46,067 nt of DNA, taken from positions 1 through 46,067 of the forward strand of contig NZ_LPXO01000022.1 in the NCBI RefSeq assembly GCF_001482405.1, read 5' to 3'. A program made the position numbers and the translations under genes. The DNA is from Pseudoponticoccus marisrubri (lineage in GTDB: Bacteria > Pseudomonadota > Alphaproteobacteria > Rhodobacterales > Rhodobacteraceae). Below, one piece after another: positions 32,537 through 43,848 of the stretch. The notes under the pieces were generated by a model. It searched no databases. It was not told where the DNA came from and saw nothing but the letters and a program-made list of their open reading frames with translations. Positions within the stretch are counted from its first letter, which is position 1. Each line of letters begins with the position of its first letter.

Positions 32537-33181
32537 TCAGCGGGGCAGGGCGGCCGCCTCGCGGGCCAGCGCCTCGATCGCATCCCAGTCGCCGGCCGTG
32601 ACCTTGTCCTTGGGCGCCACCCAGGAGCCGCCGCAGCACAGCACGTTGGACAGCGACAGGTAGTCGCCCACGTTCTTCATGCTGACCCCACCAGTGGGGC
32701 AGAAGCGCACCTGCGGGATGGGGGCGCCGATCGCCTTGAGCGCGGGCGCGCCGCCATTGGCCTCGGCGGGGAAGAATTTTTGCACGGTATAGCCGCGCTC
32801 CAGCAGGCGCATCACCTCGGAGGAGGTGGCGGCGCCGGGCAGGATCGGCAGGCCGGCCTCTTCGCAGGCCGACAGCACCGTGTCGGTGGCCCCGGGCGAG
32901 ACGCCGAACTGCGCGCCGGCATCCACCGCGTTGCGCACGTCATCGGGCGTCAGCAGAGTGCCCGCGCCGACCACGCCGCCTTCGACCTGTGCCATCTCGC
33001 GGATCACGTCCAGCGCGGCCGGGGTGCGCAGCGTGACCTCGAGCACGGGCAGGCCGCCCTTGACCAGCGCGGTGGCCAGCCCCTTGGCCTGCGCGGCCTC
33101 CTCCACGACGAGGACCGGGATCACGGGGGCGAGTTGGCAGAGCTCCAGCGATTTCTGGCTGGCATCGGCAGGGGTGATCAT
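32537..33181 (-). CDS. eda: KDPG/KHG aldolase
   Basis: This is the last Entner-Doudoroff enzyme, cleaving 2-keto-3-deoxy-6-phosphogluconate to pyruvate and glyceraldehyde-3-phosphate. The 214-residue class I aldolase has LEVTLRT (catalytic Glu), VGAGTLLTPDDV, SPGATDTVL, and KFFPAEANGG with the Schiff-base Lys, then FCPTGGVS. The start 33181 has GGAGA. It lies 100 bp downstream of edd in the same direction and ends convergently 4 bp from the small glnE-coupled gene. Confidence 0.96.
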   Translation of the reverse strand: MITPADASQKSLELCQLAPVIPVLVVEEAAQAKGLATALVKGGLPVLEVTLRTPAALDVIREMAQVEGGVVGAGTLLTPDDVRNAVDAGAQFGVSPGATDTVLSACEEAGLPILPGAATSSEVMRLLERGYTVQKFFPAEANGGAPALKAIGAPIPQVRFCPTGGVSMKNVGDYLSLSNVLCCGGSWVAPKDKVTAGDWDAIEALAREAAALPR

Positions 33182-33280
33182 CGGCAGTCTCCGGTGGAAC
33201 AGGGATAATGTCTGGGGAACAGGAAGCAGGGCGCGCGCGAAATGTCGAGAGGGCGCGCGCCCCTTGGGATCATCTGGAGG

Positions 33281-35086
<1,806 letters not shown>

Positions 35087-35125
35087 GGGGATCTCCGATC
35101 TGTTCGTTGCCCCTCCCTTACACCA

Positions 35126-35137
35126 GTTAGCGCTAAC
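35126..35137. promoter_or_regulatory. LacI-type operator GTTAGCGCTAAC upstream of edd
   Basis: A perfect 12-bp palindrome with the central CG typical of LacI-family sites. It lies about 40-51 bp before the edd start, between a possible TTTACT -35 and TGTAAG -10 on the minus strand, so a bound repressor would block RNA polymerase. The cognate repressor gene is not in the window. Confidence 0.65.
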
Positions 35138-35358
35138 AGTAAAGCCGGAGGCTACCTGGGAAAAAGCCGGAGGCGCGCGGTCGTCATGCGCGACGGGCAG
35201 GGCCGCGCGCTGTGCCCGCCGCGGTGCTCCCGGCCCGGGAATGATCCCGGATCCGCCGCAAAGCGGCCCGAATCCTCGGCGACAACAGTGGTTAACCAAG
35301 TCCGAATGGACAATGCGCGTCCAAACGGCGCGCGCCCCGAGGCAGAAAGGATCCACGC

Positions 35359-36039
35359 ATGACACCTCTTCGCATCGCAGCCGGGCTGTTCGTGATCGCC
35401 GGCCTCTCGGCTTGCGGCGCCGCGCCCAAGGTGGCGCGCAACGCGCCCTTCGAACCCGTCCCGGCCGAGACCCGCATCGCTGCCCCGGCGCAGACCGCCA
35501 GCCTTGCGCTTGCGGCGCCTGCGCGCCGCGACCTGCGCATCGCCGACGTTGCGATCGAGATCCCCAAGGATCTGACCGTCTCCGAGGCCAATCTCTACTA
35601 CCCCGTGGCCGATATCGTCTGGCGCGGCGACCCGTACGGGCCGCGCAAGCCCCAAGTCGCCGCGATCCTGCGCGAGGCGGCCGACCGGGCCCGCGCCGAG
35701 CTGGATGGCAGCCGCCCCGCGCGGGTCGAGATCCGGCTCGACCGATTCCACTCGATCACGGAAAAGGCCCGCTACACGCTGGGCGGCGTGCACTCGATCA
35801 CCTTCCACCTGAACATCATCGACATGGAGACCGGCGCCCATATCGTGCGCGGTCGCAAGGTGAAGGCCGACCTGCGCGGCTTCGGCGCGGACAAGGCGCT
35901 GGAGGCCGAGCATGCCGGGCTGGGCATGAAGGAACGCATCCAGCGCCACCTGGCGCGGGTGATCGCGGCCGAGGTCGGTCAACCCGAGGGCTGGACGGAA
36001 AAGGGCATTGCCGAGGGCGACGCGCCCGCCACGTTCTGA
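35359..36039 (+). CDS. Outer-membrane or periplasmic lipoprotein (DUF6778-like)
   Basis: A 226-residue protein with a lipoprotein signal ([20 protein letters not shown], lipobox LSAC with Cys19). After a linker, a conserved domain follows ([36 protein letters not shown], then [33 protein letters not shown]). The layout resembles a family specific to Rhodobacteraceae of unknown function. AAGGATC lies before ATG 35359. It precedes the methyltransferase gene by 43 bp. Confidence 0.82.
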   Translation: MTPLRIAAGLFVIAGLSACGAAPKVARNAPFEPVPAETRIAAPAQTASLALAAPARRDLRIADVAIEIPKDLTVSEANLYYPVADIVWRGDPYGPRKPQVAAILREAADRARAELDGSRPARVEIRLDRFHSITEKARYTLGGVHSITFHLNIIDMETGAHIVRGRKVKADLRGFGADKALEAEHAGLGMKERIQRHLARVIAAEVGQPEGWTEKGIAEGDAPATF

Positions 36040-36082
36040 GCGGCGCTTTTCACCCGCAAGAAAGCAGGCTAAGGCAGGCGCC

Positions 36083-37285
36083 ATGTCCGCCGAAGCCCCC
36101 GACCGCCCCGTCCTGCGCCTGAAACCCAAGGCCAATGCCCGCGCCATCCGGCGCGGCGCGCCATGGATCTACGACAACGAGCTGGTCATGGACCGGCGCA
36201 GCAAGGCCATCGCGCCGGGCAGCATCGCCCGGCTGGAAGACCATGAACGTCAGCCGCTGGGCACAGTCGCGGTCAACCCCGGCTCGCGTATCGTGGCCCG
36301 CATGCTCGACCCCGACCCGGAGGCCCGGATCGACCGCGCCTGGCTGGCCGCGCGGCTGGAGCGGGCGCTGGCGCTGCGCGCGCGGCTCTATCCCACCCCG
36401 TTCTACCGGCTGGTCCATGCCGAGGCCGACGGGTTGCCCGGCGTGGTGATCGACCGCTTCGGCGACCACGCGGTGATCCAGCCCAACGCCGCCTGGGCCG
36501 AGGCGCGGCTGGAGGCCCTGACCGAGGCGCTGGTGCAGGTCACCGGCGTGACCTGCGTGCTCAAGAATGCCGGCGGCCGCGGCCGGGCGCTGGACGGGCT
36601 GGATGATACCGATGCCGTCCTGCACGGCACCGCGCCCGACGCGCCCATCCCCGTCGAGATGAACGGCGCCACCTACATGGCCGACCTGACCGGCGGCCAG
36701 AAGACCGGCCTGTTCTACGACCAACGCGAGAACCATGCCTTTGCCGCGCGGCTGGCAAGCGAGGCGCGCGTGCTGGACGTGTTTTCCCACGTCGGCGGCT
36801 TCGGCCTTGCCGCGCTGGCGGGGGGCGCGGCCTCCGTCACCTGCGTCGACGGCTCGCAGCCCGCGCTGGAGCTTGCCGAGGCCGGCGCCCGGGCGATGGG
36901 CGGGGCCGAGCGCTTCACGACCCGGCAGGGCGATGCCTTCGACCAGCTGCAGGCGCTGGCCGGTGAGGAGGCGCGGTTCGAGCTGGTGATCTGCGACCCG
37001 CCCGCCTTCGCCCCTGCCAAGCCCGCGCTGGACAAGGGCTTGCGCGCCTATGAGCGCGTGGCACGCCTTGCCGCGCCGCTGGCGAGCGAGGGCGGCGTGC
37101 TGGTGCTGTGCTCCTGTTCCCATGCCGCGGATCTGTCGGCCTTCACCGGCGCCTGCCTGCGCGGCATCGGCCGGGCCGGGCGCCGGGCGCAGCTGCTCCA
37201 CACCGGCTTTGCCGGGCCGGACCACCCGCTGCTGCCGCAGCTGGCCGAATCGGGCTATCTCAAGGCGCTGGTGTTCCGGCTGTGA
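36083..37285 (+). CDS. Class I SAM-dependent rRNA methyltransferase (RlmI-like, RSP_2647 type)
   Basis: A 400-residue protein with an N-terminal PUA-like domain (LRLKPKANARAIRRGAPWIYDNELV), a central EEHEE domain, and a Rossmann methyltransferase domain. The last has GGQKTGLFYDQRENHAFAARL, VLDVFSHVGGFGLAALAGGA for SAM binding, and DPPAFAPAKPAL as the catalytic DPPxF motif. SCSH near the end holds the Cys often seen in this family. Probably an rRNA m5C/m2G-type base methyltransferase. The start 36083 (MSAEAPDRP) has AAGGCAGG. Its stop overlaps the next gene as GTGA. Confidence 0.9.
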   Translation: MSAEAPDRPVLRLKPKANARAIRRGAPWIYDNELVMDRRSKAIAPGSIARLEDHERQPLGTVAVNPGSRIVARMLDPDPEARIDRAWLAARLERALALRARLYPTPFYRLVHAEADGLPGVVIDRFGDHAVIQPNAAWAEARLEALTEALVQVTGVTCVLKNAGGRGRALDGLDDTDAVLHGTAPDAPIPVEMNGATYMADLTGGQKTGLFYDQRENHAFAARLASEARVLDVFSHVGGFGLAALAGGAASVTCVDGSQPALELAEAGARAMGGAERFTTRQGDAFDQLQALAGEEARFELVICDPPAFAPAKPALDKGLRAYERVARLAAPLASEGGVLVLCSCSHAADLSAFTGACLRGIGRAGRRAQLLHTGFAGPDHPLLPQLAESGYLKALVFRL

Positions 37286-37821
37286 AAGTGCTGCTGGACA
37301 CCTGCGTGCTGTATCCAACGGTGATGCGCGCGGTGCTGCTGGGCGTGGCGGGGCAGGGGCTGTTCACCCCGCTCTGGTCGGCGCGCATCCTCGAGGAATG
37401 GGCCCGCGCCGCGCGCAAGCTGGGCCCCGATGGCGAGGCGCAGGCCCGCGGCGAGATCGCCCTGACCCGCGCCGCCTGGCCCGGGGCCGAGGTGGCGTGG
37501 AAACCCTCGCTCGAGGATCGGCTCTGGCTGCCCGATGGCAATGACGTGCACGTGCTGGCCGCTGCCGTCGCGGGCTCGGCCGACGTGATCGTCACCGCCA
37601 ATGCGCAGGATTTCCCGCGCGGCGTGCTGGCCGAGGAAGGCCTGTCGCGCGCCGATCCGGATGCCTTTCTGCTGGGCCTCTGGCAGGGCGCGCCCGAGGC
37701 GGTCGCCACGGTCTGTCAGGCCTGCGCCGCCGAGGCCGGGCGCCTGTCGGGCGAGGACTGGACCCCGCGCCGCCTGCTGAAGAAGGCGCGCCTGCCGCGG
37801 CTGGCCAAGGCGCTTGGCTGA
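37282..37821 (+). CDS. PIN-domain protein (RSP_2648 type)
   Basis: A 179-residue protein starting at GTG 37282, overlapping the methyltransferase stop (GTGA). The PIN fold is shown by LLDTCVLYPT with the first Asp, ILEEWARA with a Glu, NDVHVLAAAVAGSADVIVTANAQDFP with further acidic residues, which together form an Mg-dependent nuclease site. PIN proteins usually cut RNA. No antitoxin gene is adjacent, and coupling to an RNA methyltransferase argues for RNA processing rather than toxin activity. Confidence 0.85.
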   Translation: MKVLLDTCVLYPTVMRAVLLGVAGQGLFTPLWSARILEEWARAARKLGPDGEAQARGEIALTRAAWPGAEVAWKPSLEDRLWLPDGNDVHVLAAAVAGSADVIVTANAQDFPRGVLAEEGLSRADPDAFLLGLWQGAPEAVATVCQACAAEAGRLSGEDWTPRRLLKKARLPRLAKALG

Positions 37822-37926
37822 GCCGCGCCCGACCGGGCCCGCGCGGGGTTGTGCCCGGCGAGGGGGCGGTCTATCTCCGGTGAAACCCGATGATTTCCCT
37901 CGGATACGATTGCGAGGCTCCGACAC

Positions 37927-39006
37927 GTGACCCCACCGCGCCTTGAAATCCGCGACCTCGTGCGCCGCTTCGACGGGCGCACCGTGGTCGACCATGTCTC
38001 GCTCAGCATCGCGCCGGGCCATGTCACCTGCCTGCTGGGCCCCTCGGGCTGCGGCAAGTCGACCACGCTGCGCATGATCTCGGGCGTCGAAATGCAGGAT
38101 GCGGGCACCATCCACGTGGATGGCGAGCTGGTCTGCGACACCGTGTTCCGCGTCCCGCCCGAGCGGCGCTCCATCGGCATGATGTTCCAGGATTTCGCGC
38201 TTTTTCCGCATCTCAGCGTGGGCGAGAACGTGGGCTTCGGCCTGTCCGGCCCGGGCTCTGAACGGCGCGCCCGCGCCAAGACCCTGCTGGATCGCGTCGG
38301 GCTGGCGCATTTCATCGACGAATACCCGCACCAGCTCTCGGGGGGCGAACAGCAGCGCGTCGCGCTGGCCCGCGCGCTGGCGCCGCGCCCGCGCATCATG
38401 CTGATGGACGAGCCCTTCTCGGGGCTGGACAACCGGCTGCGTGACGGCATCCGGGACGAGACGCTGGACCTGCTCAAGGAAGAGGGCACCTCGGTCCTGC
38501 TGGTCACGCACGAACCCGAGGAAGCCATGCGCATGGCCGACGAGATCGCGCTGATGCGCGACGGGCGGATCGTGCAGCAGGGCGCGCCCTACAACATCTA
38601 CAACGCGCCCGCCGACAAGGAGGCCGTGGCCTTCTTCAGCGATGTCAACGTCTTGCGCGGACAGGTGAAGGGCGCGCTGACCGAGACGCCCTTCGGCCAG
38701 TTCCTCGCGCCGGGCGTGCCGGACGGCGCAGAGGTCGAGATCGTCTTCCGCCCCCAGCATGTCGGCATCGATTTCGACCGCGACGGGCGCGGCCCCAACC
38801 CCACTGCCATGGCCGGTACGCCGGCGCGCGGCATCGTGCAACGCGCGCGCTTCATCGGTTCCGAGAGCCTGGTGGAGTTCCGCATGGAACATGGCGGCCA
38901 GGTGCTCAAGGCCACGGTGCCGAATGTCTTCCTGCCGCAGCCGGGCCGCCCGCTCTGGCTGACCATCCGGCGCGACCGCTGCTTCGTCTTTCCCGCTCAG
39001 GGCTGA
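37927..39006 (+). CDS. ABC transporter ATPase, FbpC/PotA type
   Basis: A 359-residue ATPase of an importer. Walker A GPSGCGKST (about 40-48), Q-loop FQDFALFPHLSVGENV, signature LSGGEQQRVALARAL, Walker B IMLMDEPFSGLD and H-loop LLVTHEPEEAMRMAD are all present. A C-terminal TOBE-type domain follows (about 245-359). The closest type is Fe3+ or polyamine importers. No permease or binding protein is next to it, so it may serve one encoded elsewhere. The start is GTG 37927. Its 3' end overlaps the convergent ribbon-helix-helix gene by 10 bp. Confidence 0.9.
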   Translation: MTPPRLEIRDLVRRFDGRTVVDHVSLSIAPGHVTCLLGPSGCGKSTTLRMISGVEMQDAGTIHVDGELVCDTVFRVPPERRSIGMMFQDFALFPHLSVGENVGFGLSGPGSERRARAKTLLDRVGLAHFIDEYPHQLSGGEQQRVALARALAPRPRIMLMDEPFSGLDNRLRDGIRDETLDLLKEEGTSVLLVTHEPEEAMRMADEIALMRDGRIVQQGAPYNIYNAPADKEAVAFFSDVNVLRGQVKGALTETPFGQFLAPGVPDGAEVEIVFRPQHVGIDFDRDGRGPNPTAMAGTPARGIVQRARFIGSESLVEFRMEHGGQVLKATVPNVFLPQPGRPLWLTIRRDRCFVFPAQG

Positions 39007-39206
39007 GCGCGCCGCAGCCGGTCCAGCACGTAAACCCTGATCGACGAGGCCAGCCCAACATCGGGGTCGCGCGCCGCGTCGATCTCCGAGGCCAGCGCGT
39101 TCAGCGCCTTGCCATCCGCGGCCGCCATCTCGCGGAAGGCCTGCCAGAACGCGTCTTCCAAAGACACCGATGTTCGGTGCCCGCGCAAGGTCAGCGAGCG
39201 CTTCAC
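38997..39206 (-). CDS. Ribbon-helix-helix DNA-binding protein
   Basis: A 69-residue protein (VKRSLTLRGHRTSVSLEDAFWQAFREMAAADGKALNALASEIDAA). The strand and two helices match the ribbon-helix-helix fold of small DNA-binding regulators in this bacterial group. The start is probably GTG 39206; an in-frame TTG at 39236 is possible. No clear ribosome-binding site is seen, and translation may be coupled to the DUF4169 gene 19 bp upstream. Confidence 0.8.
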   Translation of the reverse strand: MKRSLTLRGHRTSVSLEDAFWQAFREMAAADGKALNALASEIDAARDPDVGLASSIRVYVLDRLRRAQP

Positions 39207-39225
39207 CGGCCGGCCCGATCTTGCG

Positions 39226-39402
39226 TCACTCGTCAAGCTTGTGCCCGTCCAGCGCGCGCCGTGCCTTGTCATCGCGTGCCTTGGCCAGACCCTTCTCGGC
39301 CTTGCTCTGCCCGTGGCGCGCGGCATTCTCGTCGCCCTTGCGGCGCTTCTCGGCGCGGGCCTTCTGCTTGCGGAAGGTGGAGAGATTGACCGTCTTGCCC
39401 AT
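39226..39402 (-). CDS. DUF4169 small basic protein
   Basis: A 58-residue ORF, MGKTVNLSTFRKQKARAEKR to ALDGHKLDE, with the conserved N-terminus NLxxFRKxKAR of DUF4169. The protein is highly basic and helical and could bind nucleic acid; its function is unknown. It lies just upstream of the ribbon-helix-helix gene and likely forms a two-gene unit with it. It is too short for many gene callers. Confidence 0.88.
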   Translation of the reverse strand: MGKTVNLSTFRKQKARAEKRRKGDENAARHGQSKAEKGLAKARDDKARRALDGHKLDE

Positions 39403-39471
39403 GCCCGAAGCTTAGCGCGGCTGTTCAGGGCAGGAAAGGGGGCTCCGCCCCCTCGCCGCGAGCGCGGCTCA

Positions 39472-39547
39472 CCCCCGGAGTATTTGCCGGAAAGATGAAA
39501 GGTCAGGGGTCGGCCTGTCTTTCATCTTTCTCCAAATACTCGGGGGA
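39472..39547. repeat. Inverted repeat of a dispersed GAGTATTT-type motif
   Basis: CCCCGGAGTATTTGCCGGAAAGATGAAAGG (39472-39502, here given in two halves: CCCCGGAGTATTTG, then GGAAAGATGAAAGG) is mirrored by a similar sequence on the minus strand at 39519-39546 (CCCCCGAGTATTTGG, then AGAAAGATGAAAG). The two arms could fold as a long hairpin between the DUF4169/ribbon-helix-helix unit and the fumC 3' end. A related copy lies at 28900. Confidence 0.7.
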
Positions 39548-39583
39548 GGCTCGCAGAGCCGGTGGCGAAGCCCCCCACGTCGC

Positions 39584-40978
<1,395 letters not shown>

Positions 40979-41094
40979 CGCAATGCTCCTGCGGATAGGG
41001 TCGCCTTGTCATAGCCGATGCGTGGTGAAAGGCAACACGGCATACCGTGGGATACCGTTAACATCCGCAGGTTTCGGGCGCGGCTTGCGCGACC

Positions 41095-41568
41095 CTACTT
41101 GCGGAACCGGTCGAGGCTGACGACCTCGGCATCCTGATGGGCCTCGCGCGCGGGCGGCTGGCCGTCCTCGGGCGGCTCGGGCGGGTGCGGCCCGTCATCA
41201 TCCTCGTCATCCTCGTCCTGGCTTTCGAAGCGCAGGCCGAACTCGACCGAGGGATCCACGAAGGTCTTGATCGCGTCGTAGGGGATGTAGAGCCGCTCGG
41301 GCGCGTCGCCGAAATTCAGCGTGACCGAGAACCCCTCGTCGGTGACCTCGAGCCCGTCGAACCAGTGCTGCATGACCACCGTCATCTCGCCCGGGTAGCG
41401 GTCGGCCAGCCAGTCGGCCAGCTCGGTCTCGGGGTGCTGGGTGTCGAAGGTGATGAAGAAGTGATGCTCTCCCGGCAGGCCGCGGGATTGCACATCCTCC
41501 AGCACCTCCTGGATCAGACCGCGCATGGCGCGATGCATCAGCTTGCCGTAATCGATACCTTCTGACAT
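41095..41568 (-). CDS. sspB: SspB-like ClpXP adaptor (alpha type)
   Basis: A 157-residue protein. The folded N-terminal domain (MSEGIDYGKLMHRAMRGLIQEVLEDVQSRGLPGEHHFFITFDTQHP, then VVMQHWFDGLEVTDEGFSVTLNFGDAPERLYIPYDAIKTFVDPSVEFGL) matches alphaproteobacterial SspB, which delivers ssrA-tagged proteins to ClpXP. The acidic, disordered linker (ESQDEDDEDDDGPHPP) ends in a short hydrophobic/basic tail (VVSLDRFRK) that should dock to ClpX. The start follows GGAAGG. Confidence 0.9.
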   Translation of the reverse strand: MSEGIDYGKLMHRAMRGLIQEVLEDVQSRGLPGEHHFFITFDTQHPETELADWLADRYPGEMTVVMQHWFDGLEVTDEGFSVTLNFGDAPERLYIPYDAIKTFVDPSVEFGLRFESQDEDDEDDDGPHPPEPPEDGQPPAREAHQDAEVVSLDRFRK

Positions 41569-41633
41569 GTCGTGAGCCTTCCCCTGTCTCCCTCACCATA
41601 TTGTTTTTGACGCGGAACGAAAGGGGGGAATGC

Positions 41634-42881
41634 TCAGAGCCGCGACAGCGCCCAGGCCAGCGCCGCGCAGGCCACCAGCGTGACCGGCACGCCGCGTTTC
41701 AGCCCGATCAGCAGGATCCCGGCCAGCGCAATTGCGGGCAGCACCTGCCAGCGCAGCGAGGCGGGCACCGGCAGGTCGACCTGCACCGGCCCGGCCCCCA
41801 CCTGGGTCAGCTGCGCGAACAGAACGTGCAGCGCGAACCAGAGCGACAGGTTCAGGATCACGCCCACCACCGCGGCGCTGATCGCTGCCAGGGCCGCGGT
41901 CAGCCGTGGCCGCGCCAGCAGCGTCTCGACGTAAGGGGCGCCGGCGAAGATCCACAGAAAGCAGGGCACGAAGGTCATCCAGAGCGTCAGCGCGCCCGCG
42001 GCCAGTGCCAGCCCGGGGCCGCCCTGCGCATGTCCCGTCAGCTGGCCCACGAATTGTGTCACCAGGATCAGCGGACCGGGCGTCGTCTCGGCCAGGCCCA
42101 GCGCGTCGACCATCTGCTCGGGCGCGAGCCAGCCGCGGATCTCGACCACTTCCTGCGCCATGTAGGCCAGCACGGCATAGGCGCCGCCGAAGGTGACGAC
42201 CGCCAGCTTGCCGAAGAAGACCGACAGGTCGAAGAGCAGTTCCTGCCCGGACAGGTACAGTACCGGCAGCGGCGCCAGCCAGAGCGCGGCCCAGAGCAGC
42301 AGCGTGGCCGGCCGGGTGCGCGCCACGGGCGTCGCCTCGGGCAGCGGGGTGTCGGGCGGCGCTGCGCGCCACGCCCCCCAGAGCGCGGCCAGCGCGATGA
42401 TCAGCGGAAAGGGCAGGCCCAGAGCGAAGAGCGCCACGAAGGAGAGCCCCGCGAGGGCCAGATCACCCCGACCGCGCAGCGCCTTCTGCGACAGCCGCCA
42501 GAGCGCCTGGGCCACGATGACCAGTACGCAGGCCTTCACGCCCAGCAGCAGCGCCTCGGTCTCGGGGCGGGCACCGTATTGCGCATAGAGCAGGGCCAGC
42601 GCCGCGAGCAGCGCCGCGCCGGGCAGCACGAAGAGCCCGCCCGCCACCAGACCGCCGGGGATGCCGCGCAGGCGCCAGCCGGCATAGGTGGCCAGCTGCA
42701 TCGCCTCGGGCCCGGGCAGCAGCATGCAGAAGCTGAGCGCGCGCAGGAATTGGGCCTCGGTCAGCCAGGGCCGTGCCTCGACCAGTTCGCGATGCATCAG
42801 CGCGATCTGCGCCGCGGGCCCGCCGAAGGACAGAAGGCCGATGCGTCCGAAGACGGAAAACAGGGTGGAGAGTGGCGTCAT
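41634..42881 (-). CDS. chrA: Chromate efflux transporter, CHR family
   Basis: A 415-residue membrane protein made of two homologous CHR halves. The first has GRIGLLSFGGPAAQIALMHRELVEARPWL and the second FGKLAVVTFGGAYAVLAYMAQEVVEIRGWL with ETTPGPLILVTQFVG. About ten hydrophobic segments are seen. The family exports chromate, probably by proton-driven transport. No chrB-type regulator is next to it. The start 42881 fits the family N-terminus; an in-frame ATG at 42917 is possible but lacks a ribosome-binding site. Confidence 0.9.
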   Translation of the reverse strand: MTPLSTLFSVFGRIGLLSFGGPAAQIALMHRELVEARPWLTEAQFLRALSFCMLLPGPEAMQLATYAGWRLRGIPGGLVAGGLFVLPGAALLAALALLYAQYGARPETEALLLGVKACVLVIVAQALWRLSQKALRGRGDLALAGLSFVALFALGLPFPLIIALAALWGAWRAAPPDTPLPEATPVARTRPATLLLWAALWLAPLPVLYLSGQELLFDLSVFFGKLAVVTFGGAYAVLAYMAQEVVEIRGWLAPEQMVDALGLAETTPGPLILVTQFVGQLTGHAQGGPGLALAAGALTLWMTFVPCFLWIFAGAPYVETLLARPRLTAALAAISAAVVGVILNLSLWFALHVLFAQLTQVGAGPVQVDLPVPASLRWQVLPAIALAGILLIGLKRGVPVTLVACAALAWALSRL

Positions 42882-42970
42882 GCAGCGGCCCCTGACAGCT
42901 TGGCGCAACAGTTTCATGACACACCAGTCGGTTGCACGCCGTTTTTCACGTGACCTGCGGGGGATTGGCG

Positions 42971-43255
42971 ATGTGGGGGAAGTGCAGGCTTTTGCCTGTT
43001 CCCGCCTTTCTGGCGCAACATCAAGGCGATGCGTTTTCCAACGTCGGCCCGAACAACCGCGAACACGCCGAGAACGAACCGGCATTTTGTAAAGCGTTTC
43101 AAAGCATTGCTGAAAAAGAAGACGCCGCTGCGGCTGGTCCCCGCAACGGCGCTGAGAGCGTATGTGAAGCAGGTCAGCTTACCCCTCACGATAGCCCGTT
43201 GTGGCGCGGCGCGCCAGACATTATCGCGCGGCACTTCGAAGGGGGTCTGGTATGA
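42971..43255 (+). CDS. Small ORF coupled to the primase gene
   Basis: A 94-residue frame (MWGKCRLLPVPAF, then GDAFSNVGPNNREHAENEPAF and PHDSPLWRGAPDIIARHFEGG) ends in TGA that overlaps the primase ATG (ATGA). GGGGGA lies about six bases before ATG 42971. Codon use is like the following element genes (GCT, GGT and GAA more frequent). I do not recognise it. It would be the first gene of the replication module and is not supported by known homology. Confidence 0.5.
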   Translation: MWGKCRLLPVPAFLAQHQGDAFSNVGPNNREHAENEPAFCKAFQSIAEKEDAAAAGPRNGAESVCEAGQLTPHDSPLWRGAPDIIARHFEGGLV

Positions 43256-43848
43256 ACGCTTTGACCCCCCAAGCGATGCTTTCTGAGCCGTGGCCCTACC
43301 TGGGCACCCCCGAGGAACGCGCGGCGCTCTTTCGCAAGGAACTGTTGAGCGCGGCCCTGGGTTACGCGGCCAAGGGCTATCCGGTGTTCCCCGCTATTAT
43401 GATCGACGGCCAGAAAAAGCCGCTGGTCAAGTGGGGCAAGGGCGAAGATGGCCACCCGGAACAGACCAAGCGGCGGGCGACGACTGACCCCGAGACGGTC
43501 AAGGCGTGGTGGGCGCGCTGGCCTCTGGCCATGATCGGAATGCCCACTGGCAAGCCGTCTGGCGTGGTAGTGCTGGACATTGACCGCAAGAACGGGGTGG
43601 ACGGGCTGGCCAATCTGCGGGCGGTCGGGATCGACCCCTATTCCCTGTCCCCGGTCATATCCATCACCCCGAGCGGCGGCTTGCATGTGTTCATGCGCTA
43701 CAATGGCCCGCTCAAAAACTCTGCGGGCCTCTTGGCGGCGGGCGTCGATATTCGGGGGGACGGCGGCTATGTCGTCCTGCCCCCGTCTCTGCCGTCCATC
43801 ACTCGCGACGAATACCAATGGGAAGGGGGCGGCTATGGGTGCCTGTAA
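43252..43848 (+). CDS. Bifunctional primase/polymerase (Prim-Pol) N-terminal domain protein
   Basis: A 198-residue archaeo-eukaryotic-type primase domain of phage or plasmid origin. ALGYAAKGYPVFPA opens the domain, with VKWGKGEDGH and PETVKAWWARWP. GVVVLDIDRKNG supplies the catalytic Asp-x-Asp. SITPSGGLHVFMRY holds the sGGxH box and AAGVDIRGDGGYVVLPPS the third acidic motif. The usual C-terminal helicase part is missing from this frame but follows at once in another. GGGGG lies before ATG 43252. The core is intact; it may prime replication of the element. Confidence 0.88.
   Translation: MNALTPQAMLSEPWPYLGTPEERAALFRKELLSAALGYAAKGYPVFPAIMIDGQKKPLVKWGKGEDGHPEQTKRRATTDPETVKAWWARWPLAMIGMPTGKPSGVVVLDIDRKNGVDGLANLRAVGIDPYSLSPVISITPSGGLHVFMRYNGPLKNSAGLLAAGVDIRGDGGYVVLPPSLPSITRDEYQWEGGGYGCL

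Noticed and set aside
37282-37821. Toxin of a toxin-antitoxin pair
   Set aside because: No antitoxin-like gene is adjacent; the partner is an RNA methyltransferase.
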